Assembly (NCBI GenBank): GCA_964494015.1
Contig: CAZBQC010000006.1
Span: 1-28,577 of the forward strand
Length of the DNA: 28,577 nt
Reading direction: 5' to 3'
Source of the DNA: CAZBQC01 sp964494015
GTDB taxonomy: Bacteria > Bacillota_I > Bacilli_A > RF39 > UBA660
Below the pieces are notes generated by a model that had not been told where the DNA came from, made no database searches, and saw nothing but the letters and a program-made list of their open reading frames with translations. Positions 7,090 through 15,368 of the stretch are shown here, one piece after another (position 1 is the stretch's first letter; every line of letters starts with the position of its first letter). The translations under genes and the position numbers were made by a program.

Positions 7090-7117
7090 ATTATACTAGC
7101 AGGTGATGATGTCGAAA
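7090..7117 (-). promoter_or_regulatory. Possible comK promoter
   Basis: On the minus strand a perfect TATAAT (7095-7090) lies 16 nt from a poor -35 (TTTCGA, 7117-7112), within the 121-bp dnaN-comK gap. There is no terminator between dnaN and comK, so read-through from dnaN is also possible. Confidence 0.45.
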
Positions 7118-7148
7118 CATCGGTTTTTTTGTCGATAAGAGTAATTTT

Positions 7149-8273
7149 TTAATATACTCTATTTGGTGTGACTAACTGGATTAAACTATCATCATCCAAA
7201 TCTTTGATAACAATTGGATTAATTTCGCCAACAAAAGCAATATTAATATTTTTCCCTTCAAAAGCTTTTAAAGCATCCATCATAAACTTAGCATTAAAGG
7301 AAATTGTTATATCGTTTTCATTATTCTTATTGATACTCATTTTTTCTTCGACTTTACCTATCTCAGCAGCAATTGACCTTAAACATAATTTATCTTTACT
7401 AGTTTCCAAAGTAACAATATTTTTTTCTTTATCACTGGTCAAGATGCTGACACGATCGATGACATTATATAACTCATCGACATTGATATTTAAATCCAAA
7501 ACAGATTCTTTTGGCAATAAATTAGTTGTATTAGGATAAGTTCCATTAATTAACCTTGATTGGAATAAGACATTATCCGTCTTTAATAAAATTTTATTAC
7601 TAAATATGTGTAATTCGATATTTTCATCGTTTTCACCAATTATTTTAGTAAATTCTACTAAATTCTTACTTGGAATGACAATATTATAGTTTTCTTCAAT
7701 AAACTCAGCTAAAGTTACTGTCTTTCGTGATAAACGATAAGAATCAGTAGCATTACATTCTAATAAGTTACCGACGATTTTTAAATTAATTCCCGTTAAA
7801 ACTGGTCTTGACTCATCACTAGAAGTGGCAAAAGCTGTCTGATAAATAATCTTTTTGAATAATTTACTTTCAAGAACAATATTCTTTTTAGCTAATTCTA
7901 AATTTATAACAGGATATTCTTTTTTACTGATTCCATTTAAATTGTATTCACTATTTTCTGTGGAAATAATTACTTTCATTTCATCAAATACAGTAATATT
8001 GATATACTCTGTTGGTAATTTCCTGACGATATCTAAAATGTATTTACCTTGGATGATGATACTTCCTGTATCTTTAATTTCCATATCCTTTTCATCGTTC
8101 TTTAAAAAAGCTTGAATAGTAATATCATTATCCGAGGCTGTTAAAGTTAATCCCTTCTCTTCTAATTCGAATTTGATACCAGCAAGGGCTGGAACTAAAT
8201 TCTTAGTTGAAATTGCTTTAGCTACTTTGTTTAAGGCTTCAAGTAAAACTTCTCTTTTGATTAATAATTTCAT
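7149..8273 (-). CDS. dnaN: DNA polymerase III beta sliding clamp
   Basis: Ring-shaped processivity clamp that tethers DNA polymerases to DNA. At 374 residues it has the three-fold repeated clamp fold length typical of Bacilli. Recognisable family segments are the N-terminal KREVLLEALNKVAKAIS, the middle FATSSDESRPVLTGI, and the C-terminal PIVIKDLDDDSLIQLVTPNRVY. The ATG at 8273 follows GAAGG. It lies 140 bp downstream of dnaA, in the same direction, and is expected to be cotranscribed with it; the gap between them carries DnaA boxes. Confidence 0.96.
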   Translation of the reverse strand: MKLLIKREVLLEALNKVAKAISTKNLVPALAGIKFELEEKGLTLTASDNDITIQAFLKNDEKDMEIKDTGSIIIQGKYILDIVRKLPTEYINITVFDEMKVIISTENSEYNLNGISKKEYPVINLELAKKNIVLESKLFKKIIYQTAFATSSDESRPVLTGINLKIVGNLLECNATDSYRLSRKTVTLAEFIEENYNIVIPSKNLVEFTKIIGENDENIELHIFSNKILLKTDNVLFQSRLINGTYPNTTNLLPKESVLDLNINVDELYNVIDRVSILTSDKEKNIVTLETSKDKLCLRSIAAEIGKVEEKMSINKNNENDITISFNAKFMMDALKAFEGKNINIAFVGEINPIVIKDLDDDSLIQLVTPNRVY

Positions 8274-8315
8274 ATATATACCTTCTTTCTTTTATATCTA
8301 TTTTAATATTATTGC

Positions 8316-8413
8316 TGTGGATAATTGTTAAAAGTCAAAAAATCGTTGGTTAGTCAGTAATAATTTTTAAAAACCCTGTGGAAAAACTACTTAAAAATCA
8401 AAAATTATCAACA
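8316..8413. promoter_or_regulatory. DnaA-box cluster between dnaA and dnaN
   Basis: On the minus strand: TTATCCACA (perfect, 8324-8316) and TTTTCCACA (8385-8377). On the plus strand: TTATCAACA (8405-8413), directly after the dnaA stop. The gap is AT-rich. A bipartite origin flanking dnaA, as in B. subtilis, places the unwinding element here, but the sequence alone does not tell which side unwinds. Confidence 0.65.
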
Positions 8414-9784
8414 TCATCTTACTAAATTCTTTAATTTTTCAATCGTATTGTATATTTCTTTATTTTCTTTCATTTCTAATTCAATTTTATCACAAGAATG
8501 CATAACTGTCGAATGATCTTTACCTCCAAATTCAATTCCGATCTTAGGAAATGATTCACTAGTATATTTGCGACATAGGTACATTGCAATCTGTCTTGGG
8601 AAAGCTATATTTGAACTTCGCTTTTTTGATTTCAAGTCTTCGATGGAAATTTGAAAATATTCCGAGACAATTTTTTGAATTTTTCTAACGTCATTCTTTT
8701 CACTAATTCCTTTATTTAGAAAGTCTTTTAAGGCTTCGACAGCTAACTCGAGATTGATTTCGCTACCACCCATAATTGTCGAGTAAGCAAGCAAACGGTT
8801 AATTGAACCTTCAAGTTGACGGACGTCACTTCCTAAATTAGTAGCAATATATTCGATTACATCGTCAGGAATATTTTTTTCTACATTTCCACCAATAATT
8901 TTTTTCTTTAAAATGTTTTTACGAAGTTCAAAGTCTGGTGGATAGATATCAGCGGTTAAACCCCAGCAAAATCTAGTACGAAGTCGTTCTTCTAATATTT
9001 TTAAATCTTCTGGTGAACGATCGGAAGAAATAATAATTTGCTTATTTTCCCGATGCAAGCTGTTAAAAGTATGGAAGAATTCTTGCTGTGTTTTAATGGC
9101 TGTTCCTAAATATTGGATATCGTCGATTATTAAGACGTCAATATTACGATATTTGTTTTTAAAGTGATCAATATAATTGTAGTTAGTGCCAGTTTCGTCG
9201 GTCCGATTAATTCCCAAGAAATCGTTAATAAATTGCTCACTGGTGACATAGAGGACTTTGGAATTTGAATTGTTGACAATATAATTACCAATCGCATGCA
9301 TCAGATGGGTTTTTCCTAGACCACTATTTCCGTAAATAAATAAAGGGTTATAAAGTTTACCAGGTTGTTCAGATACCAAAAGTGAAGCCGCCTGTGCAAA
9401 GCGATTACTTTCACCGACAATGAAATTATCGAAAGTGTACTTTTTGTTTAAGTTTGAATTCACATAGGGATCAGATACTTCATCCAATTTAATATTTTCA
9501 CTAATAAATTCTGGTTCTTTTTGAAAGACTTCTAGTTCGTCTTCTAAAATAAATTCAAAATTAATATCATTTATTTTGGAGACACTTGAAAAAACGTCTT
9601 TCATCAGATCTAAATATTTATTATTTAGATGTGTCTTATGAATGTCCATTGGTACGATTACGATAGCTTGATCATCCTTTAAATCATGGAGTTTAGTTTC
9701 GCTAAACCAAGTATCGTATGAAATAGAAGATATTTCCTTTTTAATTTCCGACAAAAAATTAGACCATAAAACATCAAAATTCAT
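8414..9784 (-). CDS. dnaA: Chromosomal replication initiator DnaA
   Basis: AAA+ ATPase that binds DnaA boxes and opens the origin. It has 456 residues. Domain I (1-75) contains W7 and the SYDTWF segment; domain II (80-115) is acidic. The AAA+ core has Walker A GNSGLGKT (152-159), Walker B LIIDDIQ (218-224), the arginine-rich LEERLRTRFCWGL (264-276) and sensor segment GSDVRQLEGSINR (318-330). Domain IV carries the DnaA signature GKDHSTVMHSCDKIE (421-435) that reads the box. The ATG at 9784 follows AGTGGTGG. Multiple DnaA-like boxes lie upstream, so autoregulation is likely. A TATAAT at 9933-9928 on the minus strand is a candidate -10 but has no convincing -35. Confidence 0.97.
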   Translation of the reverse strand: MNFDVLWSNFLSEIKKEISSISYDTWFSETKLHDLKDDQAIVIVPMDIHKTHLNNKYLDLMKDVFSSVSKINDINFEFILEDELEVFQKEPEFISENIKLDEVSDPYVNSNLNKKYTFDNFIVGESNRFAQAASLLVSEQPGKLYNPLFIYGNSGLGKTHLMHAIGNYIVNNSNSKVLYVTSEQFINDFLGINRTDETGTNYNYIDHFKNKYRNIDVLIIDDIQYLGTAIKTQQEFFHTFNSLHRENKQIIISSDRSPEDLKILEERLRTRFCWGLTADIYPPDFELRKNILKKKIIGGNVEKNIPDDVIEYIATNLGSDVRQLEGSINRLLAYSTIMGGSEINLELAVEALKDFLNKGISEKNDVRKIQKIVSEYFQISIEDLKSKKRSSNIAFPRQIAMYLCRKYTSESFPKIGIEFGGKDHSTVMHSCDKIELEMKENKEIYNTIEKLKNLVR

Positions 9785-10130
9785 TCCACCACTTCCCCAC
9801 TTGATTATTTCAATTTCTAACTTAATTCTAACTTATTTTGTTATTAAAATAAAGTGAAAAATTACAAATAATTTTTATTCACAAGCAATCCACAGACTTA
9901 TGCACAATAAAAACTCTTTGATTACCTATTATATATGAGTTTTCCACAAAATAAAGTTTTTTTTATCAACATTGTTAAAAAAGTTATCAACATGGTTGTT
10001 AATTATGTGGAAAATAATTAGTGTAGCATCTTCTAGATTGCAATATTAATAAAAAATAAAGATATTACAGAATAAAATCAACACTTGTTTTAATTTATTT
10101 TAGGTCTTATAATATAACTATATAAAATAA
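9785..10130. other. oriC: Replication origin, dnaA-upstream part (oriC)
   Basis: This non-coding 346-bp stretch holds DnaA-box-like 9-mers: TTATTCACA (9875), CAATCCACA (9886, degenerate), TTATGCACA (9898), TTTTCCACA (9940), TTATCAACA (9963 and 9984, 21 bp apart, two helical turns) and TGTGGAAAA (10006, reverse). The segment 10030-10100 is nearly all A and T and could unwind. Genes diverge here: leftward on the left, rightward on the right, so all are co-oriented with forks leaving this point. No parS or Noc site lies in it. Confidence 0.85.
10085..10113 (+). promoter_or_regulatory. Promoter of the A-B surface cassette
   Basis: TTGTTT (10085-10090), a 17-nt spacer and TATAAT (10108-10113). 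It drives the first A gene from within the origin region. Confidence 0.7.
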
Positions 10131-10151
10131 TCGAAAGAGGTAAATAGAAAA

Positions 10152-11297
10152 ATGGAAAATAAAAAAGGTCTAACTTTAATAAAATTCTTAGCAATTATCG
10201 GTATTCTCAGTGTACTTGTCGGCATAACACTAACCATTATCAGTCTAGTAAATAAAAATCCAAAAACAAACTCTTTAGAAGAAATTTTAATCTCTAAAAA
10301 GATAGGTAGTGTTGTCTATGGAACAGTTCCAACAAAAGGCGGTCTTTATTACTGGAGTGATCAAAATAAATATATCTTTCGAGGTGGAATAACGATTAAT
10401 AATTCATCGGGGACAGGAAACTTAGATAATGACCAATATTCCGGTGATACCTACAACAAAGCAACTGATATCAATAACTATATAAAAGTTCCATGGGAAA
10501 ACAATACATTTTCATGTGAATCAGTAGAAGAACCATATTATACACCAAGCCCATGCTGGAGGATTATGTCAATAAACCAAGATGGAAGCATCACGATAGT
10601 TAAAGATCAAAATCTCTCAACGAGTCAAGTATTTGATAATACGTATAATACGTCTGCTATTGTTTCACAAGATGGTTCACTACCTGAAAAACATGATGAT
10701 TATGGTTCCGGCTACAATGATTTATTAAGTAATGTGCCAACTACAGGTCATCCCGAAGAATATCGTCAATATAGTCAAATGTATTACCGATTATATGGAG
10801 CAAGTGGGTATCAAAATAGTACTTTAAAGAATTATTATCAATTGCTGCAACCATTAGATGTCTGTTTAAATAAGGCAAATGAATATATTGGAATAAATCA
10901 TTATTTATATGCAGGAAGTGATTCTGTTAAGAATACCTGTGATTTAACAGGCGCTAATTTGGATAATGTAAAAACAGTAAAACCTTTACAAAATCAGTAT
11001 GTAAGGTTACCCTATACTGAAGAATACCTAAATGCTAGCTTACAAAGTAATTGTACAACAGACTACAAATTTCAATGTCGAGGAAGAAATTTCATGTATA
11101 ATAAGAGTAATTATTGGTCGCTAAACGGAAGCCCAGTTAACTCCTATTGTGTGCGTCATGTGAACGTACGTGGTCATGCGACAACCCCATATGCTGATGA
11201 GTCCTATGGCGTTCGACCAGTTGTAAATCTAAAATCAAGTATCCTCATCACAGGAGGAACAGGTACGGCTACTAATCCATATATAATTAGTCCATAG
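10152..11297 (+). CDS. Prepilin-like membrane-anchored surface protein A1
   Basis: Unknown function. The 381-residue protein starts with a prepilin-like N-terminus, KKGLTLIKF followed by a hydrophobic stretch to about residue 33. The usual Glu at position 5 of mature pilin is Lys here, so processing and assembly as a pilin is doubtful. The rest is predicted extracellular: a YIFRGG strand, PCWRIMSINQDGSITIV (134-150), and a C-terminal YWSLNGSP ... GVRPVVNLKS (321-362) ending ATNPYIISP. This resembles the DUF6273/lectin-fold-like modules common in gut Bacilli exoproteins (family guess, not verified). Cys are at 122, 135, 238, 263, 301, 309 and 333. The start ATG follows AAAGAGG at 11-nt distance. 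It is the first gene of a five-gene cassette. Confidence 0.75.
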   Translation: MENKKGLTLIKFLAIIGILSVLVGITLTIISLVNKNPKTNSLEEILISKKIGSVVYGTVPTKGGLYYWSDQNKYIFRGGITINNSSGTGNLDNDQYSGDTYNKATDINNYIKVPWENNTFSCESVEEPYYTPSPCWRIMSINQDGSITIVKDQNLSTSQVFDNTYNTSAIVSQDGSLPEKHDDYGSGYNDLLSNVPTTGHPEEYRQYSQMYYRLYGASGYQNSTLKNYYQLLQPLDVCLNKANEYIGINHYLYAGSDSVKNTCDLTGANLDNVKTVKPLQNQYVRLPYTEEYLNASLQSNCTTDYKFQCRGRNFMYNKSNYWSLNGSPVNSYCVRHVNVRGHATTPYADESYGVRPVVNLKSSILITGGTGTATNPYIISP

Positions 11298-11422
11298 AAT
11301 AGTAATTCTGTCTATATTATTATATTTGTAAAAAGGAGTTTGAAATGAAAGAAAAGAAAAATAAAGGGTTAATCGTACTTGTTGTTATTTTAGCTATATT
11401 AGTTTTAGGATTAGGTGGATTC
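11208..11422 (+). repeat. 215-bp direct repeat, copy 1 (end of A1 to start of B1)
   Basis: Identical to 14162-14376 except for one base (A11234 versus G14188), offset 2954 bp. It covers the last about 30 codons of A, the intergenic region with its AAAAAGGAG ribosome site, and the first 26 codons of B, with silent positions also conserved. Confidence 0.95.
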
Positions 11423-12175
11423 ATTGTCTACGACAAAGCATTAATAGGAATTAATAATACAGGAAAAAAAACAGATAACAAAGAAGATAATACTAAACAA
11501 CCAGAAGATAATAAAAAATGTGAAGATATTAAAGAAAAAGTTTATCCAACATACGGTAATTATACACAAACAGAACTTCGTGATCTGGGTCAATGTGGAA
11601 TTTCATTAATTTTCGATGGAGTAAAAGAAATTTTAAGATCGGAAGGGGGTTTAGATATGATTCATGTCCAAGAAACAGTTTATTTTATTAATTATTTACA
11701 TTGTGGAACAGAATCATATGGGCAACTAAGAATATATAACACTGATTTAAAATATATAACGGCTGGAGATAAATTAATGAAGATGCCTACTCATTATACA
11801 TATTATTTTGAACCTAATGTCAATGGACGAGTTTGGGTAACAGATTTTAACGAAGTGTATGAATATGACCACGATTTTGTTTTAAAAAGTAAATTAAGTG
11901 ATAAAATCAGTTTAATTGTTAAAAATTATGAAGTATTGGGTATTGCAGATAAGTATGCCTTTTTACTAGACAAAGAAGGATATTTATATGCTGTTAATTT
12001 ACATAATTATGGAGTGGAAAAGTCTAGTAGCATTCCTAAGAATAAAGTAGATAATGGATATTCATATGGCGACTATCTTTATTATTTGAAATGTGATGGA
12101 AAACCAATAGTTCGTATTCATACTTTAAATAAAAATTATATCGAATATGTAGTAAACTCAGGTTTTAATTTTTAA
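11345..12175 (+). CDS. One-TM surface protein B1, unknown function
   Basis: I do not recognise the family. The 276-residue protein has a basic N-terminus (MKEKKNK), one membrane segment (about 8-29), then a charged low-complexity linker rich in Asn, Lys, Glu and Asp (about 36-60), then an extracellular domain. The C-terminal half, from YYFEPNVNGRVWVTDF onward, contains short repeated-looking strands (VYEYDHDFVL, KYAFLLDKEGYLYAV) that suggest a beta-propeller-like fold; this is only a guess. It ends SGFNF, as do its two paralogues. The Shine-Dalgarno AAAAAGGAG is 9 nt from the ATG. It lies 47 bp after A1 and is probably cotranscribed. Confidence 0.7.
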   Translation: MKEKKNKGLIVLVVILAILVLGLGGFIVYDKALIGINNTGKKTDNKEDNTKQPEDNKKCEDIKEKVYPTYGNYTQTELRDLGQCGISLIFDGVKEILRSEGGLDMIHVQETVYFINYLHCGTESYGQLRIYNTDLKYITAGDKLMKMPTHYTYYFEPNVNGRVWVTDFNEVYEYDHDFVLKSKLSDKISLIVKNYEVLGIADKYAFLLDKEGYLYAVNLHNYGVEKSSSIPKNKVDNGYSYGDYLYYLKCDGKPIVRIHTLNKNYIEYVVNSGFNF

Positions 12176-12245
12176 AATTCCATTTGAGCATTCAAAACCT
12201 CAGTAATACTTATTTATGTTATATATTTGTAAAAAGGAGTTTAAA

Positions 12246-13097
12246 ATGAAAGAAAAGGAAAATAATGGTTTAATAATATTTGTTATTCTTTTAGCTATAT
12301 TAGTTTTAGGTTTAGGTGGATTCATTGTCTATGATAAGGTATTAATAGGAATTAATAATACAGAACAAAAAACAGGTAACGAAGAAGATAATACTGAACA
12401 ACAAGAGAATGAAGAGAGCTGCAAATCAATTTCAAAAATATGTATTAAAGACTACGATACCAGTTATAAGTATAAGACAGTAATACTTAATAATCAGAGC
12501 CAATGTAGAACTTCAGTGATTTTCAATAGAGCAACAGAAATTTTAAGAACGCCTGGACCTTTATGTATGATTTCTGCCCAAGAAACAGTTTATTTTGTTA
12601 ATGAACTAGATTGTAGAACAGAAGAGTACGGAAAACTTAGAATATATAATAAGGATTTAAAATATATAACAGCTAAAGCTTATTTAGCTGGAAATACTGA
12701 TACAATATCTTTTGATAATACATATTATTTTGAACCTTATGTAGAAGGACGAGTTTGGGTAACAGATTTTGACGAAGTGTATGAATATGACCACGATTTT
12801 GTTTTAAAAGCTAAACTAAGTGATAAAATCAGTTTAGTTATTAAAAATTATAAAATATTAGGTATTGCAGATAAATATGCATTTTTAGTGGATAAAGAAG
12901 GATATTTATATGCAGTCGATTTGCATAATTATGGTGTGGAAAAATCTAATAGTATTCCTAAGAATAAAGTAACAAACAGCGATAATACTGGAAGATATCT
13001 TCGCTATTTTAAATGTGATGGTGATCCAACAATTCATATTTATACTTCAAATAATAAATATGTCAAATATATAGCAAGTTCAGGTTTTAATTTTTAA
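12246..13097 (+). CDS. One-TM surface protein B2, paralogue of B1
   Basis: Paralogue of B1 and B3: the same membrane segment (GLIIFVILLAILVLGLGGF), the same acidic linker, the conserved C-terminal half with GRVWVTDFDEVYEYDHDFVL, and the same SGFNF end. An in-frame ATG lies 30 nt earlier at 12216, but the AAAAAGGAG ribosome site falls between the two, so the 283-residue form from 12246 is chosen. The N-terminal half of the outer domain (after SCKSISKICIKD) diverges strongly from B1, while the C-terminal half is nearly the same. Extracellular Cys include those in ESCKSISKIC, SQC, LC, DC and FKC. Function unknown. Confidence 0.7.
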   Translation: MKEKENNGLIIFVILLAILVLGLGGFIVYDKVLIGINNTEQKTGNEEDNTEQQENEESCKSISKICIKDYDTSYKYKTVILNNQSQCRTSVIFNRATEILRTPGPLCMISAQETVYFVNELDCRTEEYGKLRIYNKDLKYITAKAYLAGNTDTISFDNTYYFEPYVEGRVWVTDFDEVYEYDHDFVLKAKLSDKISLVIKNYKILGIADKYAFLVDKEGYLYAVDLHNYGVEKSNSIPKNKVTNSDNTGRYLRYFKCDGDPTIHIYTSNNKYVKYIASSGFNF

Positions 13098-13174
13098 AAT
13101 TAATAAATTATTAAGAAACAAATTCTTTTTTGTATAATCAAAAAAACAAAAAAAAGGATGGGGTAAATAGAAAA

Positions 13175-14251
13175 ATGAAAAATAAAAAAGGGCGATCTTT
13201 CATAAAATTCTTAGCAATTATCGGTATTTTAAGTGTGGTTGTTGGTATAGCTCTGACCGTTGTCAATCTATTAAATAAAACAAATTCTCTGGAAAAAATT
13301 TTAATTTCTAAAAAGCTCGGCAATGTTGCATATGGAAAAGTTCCAACAAAAGGCGGTCTCTATTACTGGAACGATCAAAATAAATATATCTTTCGAGGCG
13401 GAATTAGAATTAAAAAATCTGATGGCTATATTCCCAATCCTTATGATAAAACAACAGATATTGCAAATTATGTTAAAGTACCATGGGAGAATAATAATTT
13501 AGCCTGCAGTTCATCCACAGACAGTGAAGTTTACTACACATCAAGTCCCTGTTGGAGAATTGTTTCAATAACTCCTGGGGAAAGTATAACTATTGTTCGA
13601 GATCAAAATCTCTCAACAAAGCAAGTTTTTGATGATACATACAATACTGCTTCTGGAGGAGCCAATGGCTATAATGATTTATTAGAAAATGTGCCAAGTA
13701 AAGGTCATCCTGAAGAATATCGTCAATACAGTCAAATGTATAACCGATTATATGGACCAAGCGGGTACCAAAATAGTATCTTAAAAAAATATTATTACTT
13801 ACTAGAACCTTTAGATGTTTGTTTAAATAAAGTTAATGAATATGTTGGAATAAATCATCCCAGATATGCCACAAGTGGTTACGTTAAAGATACTTGTGAT
13901 GTCAACAGGAAGTCAAATACTTTAGTAGTAAAACCATTAAGCAATCAATATGTCAGATTACCTTACACAGAAGAACATCTCAATGCCAGCATAGATATTA
14001 ATTGCACGAGAAATGATCAATATCCATGCCAAAATAAAAATTTTATGTGTAATACTCAAGCCTATTGGTCCCTAAATGGATATGCTTCTAACTCGTGGTC
14101 TTTGCGTATTGTGGAAGCTACTGGTCGCGCCAACATTGACAACCAAGCAATAAATTCAATCGGCGTTCGACCAGTTGTAAATCTAAAGTCAAGTATCCTC
14201 ATCACAGGAGGAACAGGTACGGCTACTAATCCATATATAATTAGTCCATAG
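13175..14251 (+). CDS. Prepilin-like membrane-anchored surface protein A2
   Basis: Paralogue of A1 (358 residues). The N-terminus KKGRSFIKFLAIIGILSVVVG has the prepilin-like spacing but with Arg-Ser after the Gly and Lys where Glu is expected. It shares YIFRGG, SSPCWRIVSI, HPEEYRQYSQMY, RLYG-SGYQNS, LDVCLNK, YVRLPYTEEHLNAS, YWSLNGYASN and GVRPVVNLKSSILITGGTGTATNPYIISP with A1. Six Cys fall at matching positions. The start is the ATG at 13175, because the same AAATAGAAAA leader precedes it as in A1, with a GGATGGGG ribosome site; an upstream in-frame ATG-like extension to 13130 is not supported. A TATAAT at 13133-13138 without a good -35 might add a promoter, and a weak AAGAA/TTCTT hairpin ends B2. 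Confidence 0.72.
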   Translation: MKNKKGRSFIKFLAIIGILSVVVGIALTVVNLLNKTNSLEKILISKKLGNVAYGKVPTKGGLYYWNDQNKYIFRGGIRIKKSDGYIPNPYDKTTDIANYVKVPWENNNLACSSSTDSEVYYTSSPCWRIVSITPGESITIVRDQNLSTKQVFDDTYNTASGGANGYNDLLENVPSKGHPEEYRQYSQMYNRLYGPSGYQNSILKKYYYLLEPLDVCLNKVNEYVGINHPRYATSGYVKDTCDVNRKSNTLVVKPLSNQYVRLPYTEEHLNASIDINCTRNDQYPCQNKNFMCNTQAYWSLNGYASNSWSLRIVEATGRANIDNQAINSIGVRPVVNLKSSILITGGTGTATNPYIISP

Positions 14252-14376
14252 AATAGTAATTCTGTCTATATTATTATATTTGTAAAAAGGAGTTTGAAAT
14301 GAAAGAAAAGAAAAATAAAGGGTTAATCGTACTTGTTGTTATTTTAGCTATATTAGTTTTAGGATTAGGTGGATTC
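14162..14376 (+). repeat. 215-bp direct repeat, copy 2 (end of A2 to start of B3)
   Basis: Second copy of the A/B junction, one mismatch to 11208-11422. Recombination between the two would remove 2954 bp containing B1, B2 and A2. Confidence 0.95.
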
Positions 14377-15147
14377 GTTGTCTATGATAAGGTATTAATA
14401 GGAATTAATAATACAGGAGAAAAAACAGATAATAAGGAAGATAATACTGAACAACCAGGGAATGAAGAGAGTTGCAAAGATATTTACGAAACATGTATTG
14501 AAGACTACAATAATTATAAATCCGTACACCTTAGCGATCTGAGTCAAAGTGGAATTATGGTAATTTTTAAAGAAGCAAAAGAAATTTTAAGATCAAAAGG
14601 ACCTTTATGTATGATTTCTGCCCAAGAAACAGTTTATTTTATTTATGATCTAAATATTGGCAATTTAGAAAGACAAGGAGAAATCAGAATATATAATGAG
14701 AATTTAAAATATCTGACAGCTGGAACTGATTTAAAGAAGAATAACAATGACATGTCTCCTGAATATACATATTATTTTGAACCTAATGTCGATGGACGAA
14801 TTTGGGTAACAGATTTTAATGAAGTGTATGAATATGATCATAATTTTGTTTTAAAAGGTAAATTAAGTGATAAAATCAGTTTAGTTATTAAAAATTATGA
14901 AATATTAGGTATTGCAAATAAGTATGCCTTTTTAGTGGATAAAGAAGGATATTTATATGCTGTTGATTTGCATAATTATGGAGCGGAAAAATCTAGTAGT
15001 ATTCCTAAGAATAAAGTATCAAATAATGAAAATGAAATTGGTAGATATCTTAATTATTTGAAATGTGACGGAAAACTAACAATTCGTATTAATACTTTAA
15101 ATGATACTTATGTCGAATATGTAGTTAATTCAGGATTTAATTTTTAA
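14299..15147 (+). CDS. One-TM surface protein B3, paralogue of B1
   Basis: Third B paralogue, 282 residues. The first 26 codons and the ribosome site are base-for-base those of B1 because of the 215-bp repeat. The linker and outer domain (ESCKDIYETCIEDY, MISAQETVYFIYDL) are closer to B2. This mosaic pattern suggests gene conversion among the paralogues. The C-terminal half (YYFEPNVDGRIWVTDFNEVYEYDHNFVL to SGFNF) is conserved. Function unknown; predicted anchored in the membrane with the domain outside. It is the last gene of the cassette and is followed by a terminator. Confidence 0.7.
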   Translation: MKEKKNKGLIVLVVILAILVLGLGGFVVYDKVLIGINNTGEKTDNKEDNTEQPGNEESCKDIYETCIEDYNNYKSVHLSDLSQSGIMVIFKEAKEILRSKGPLCMISAQETVYFIYDLNIGNLERQGEIRIYNENLKYLTAGTDLKKNNNDMSPEYTYYFEPNVDGRIWVTDFNEVYEYDHNFVLKGKLSDKISLVIKNYEILGIANKYAFLVDKEGYLYAVDLHNYGAEKSSSIPKNKVSNNENEIGRYLNYLKCDGKLTIRINTLNDTYVEYVVNSGFNF

Positions 15148-15157
15148 AATTAATAAA

Positions 15158-15180
15158 GGATTAGAAAACTAATTCTTTTT
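15158..15180 (+). terminator. Terminator of the A-B cassette
   Basis: GGATTAG, loop AAAA, CTAATTC (7 bp with one G-T pair), followed by five T. It lies just after B3 and separates the cassette from rpmH. Confidence 0.7.
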
Positions 15181-15309
15181 GTATTGTTTGGTTAATCCTA
15201 ATGAAACATATAAAGTTGGTGCATTTAGGATTATTAAGATCTGACCGATATTATGAAAGTAAAATTATAAACGATCAAAGAGACTTTATAATGAATTACA
15301 TTAAAACAA

Positions 15310-15338
15310 TTGACAAATCTAAGATAAATTTATATAAT
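15310..15338 (+). promoter_or_regulatory. Consensus promoter of rpmH
   Basis: TTGACA (15310-15315), 17-nt spacer, TATAAT (15333-15338): a perfect housekeeping promoter. It fits the high expression expected for a ribosomal protein and gives a leader of about 25 nt. Confidence 0.88.
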
Positions 15339-15368
15339 TATAACGATTTGACTTGGAGGTGGAATTTT

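Noticed and set aside
7104..7131. GATGT-CGAA-ACATC hairpin followed by seven T upstream of comK (plus strand)
   Set aside because: Only a 5-bp stem, and no rightward gene ends there, so a terminator has nothing to terminate.
10667..10682. parS-like half site TGTTTCAC in gene A1
   Set aside because: The second half of the palindrome is absent; the same applies to the CTGTTTCACTGG stretch in gyrB near 5250.
15201..15368. In-frame N-terminal extension of rpmH (56 extra residues)
   Set aside because: It has no ribosome site, contains the consensus rpmH promoter, and the true bL34 start is preceded by GGAGGTGG.
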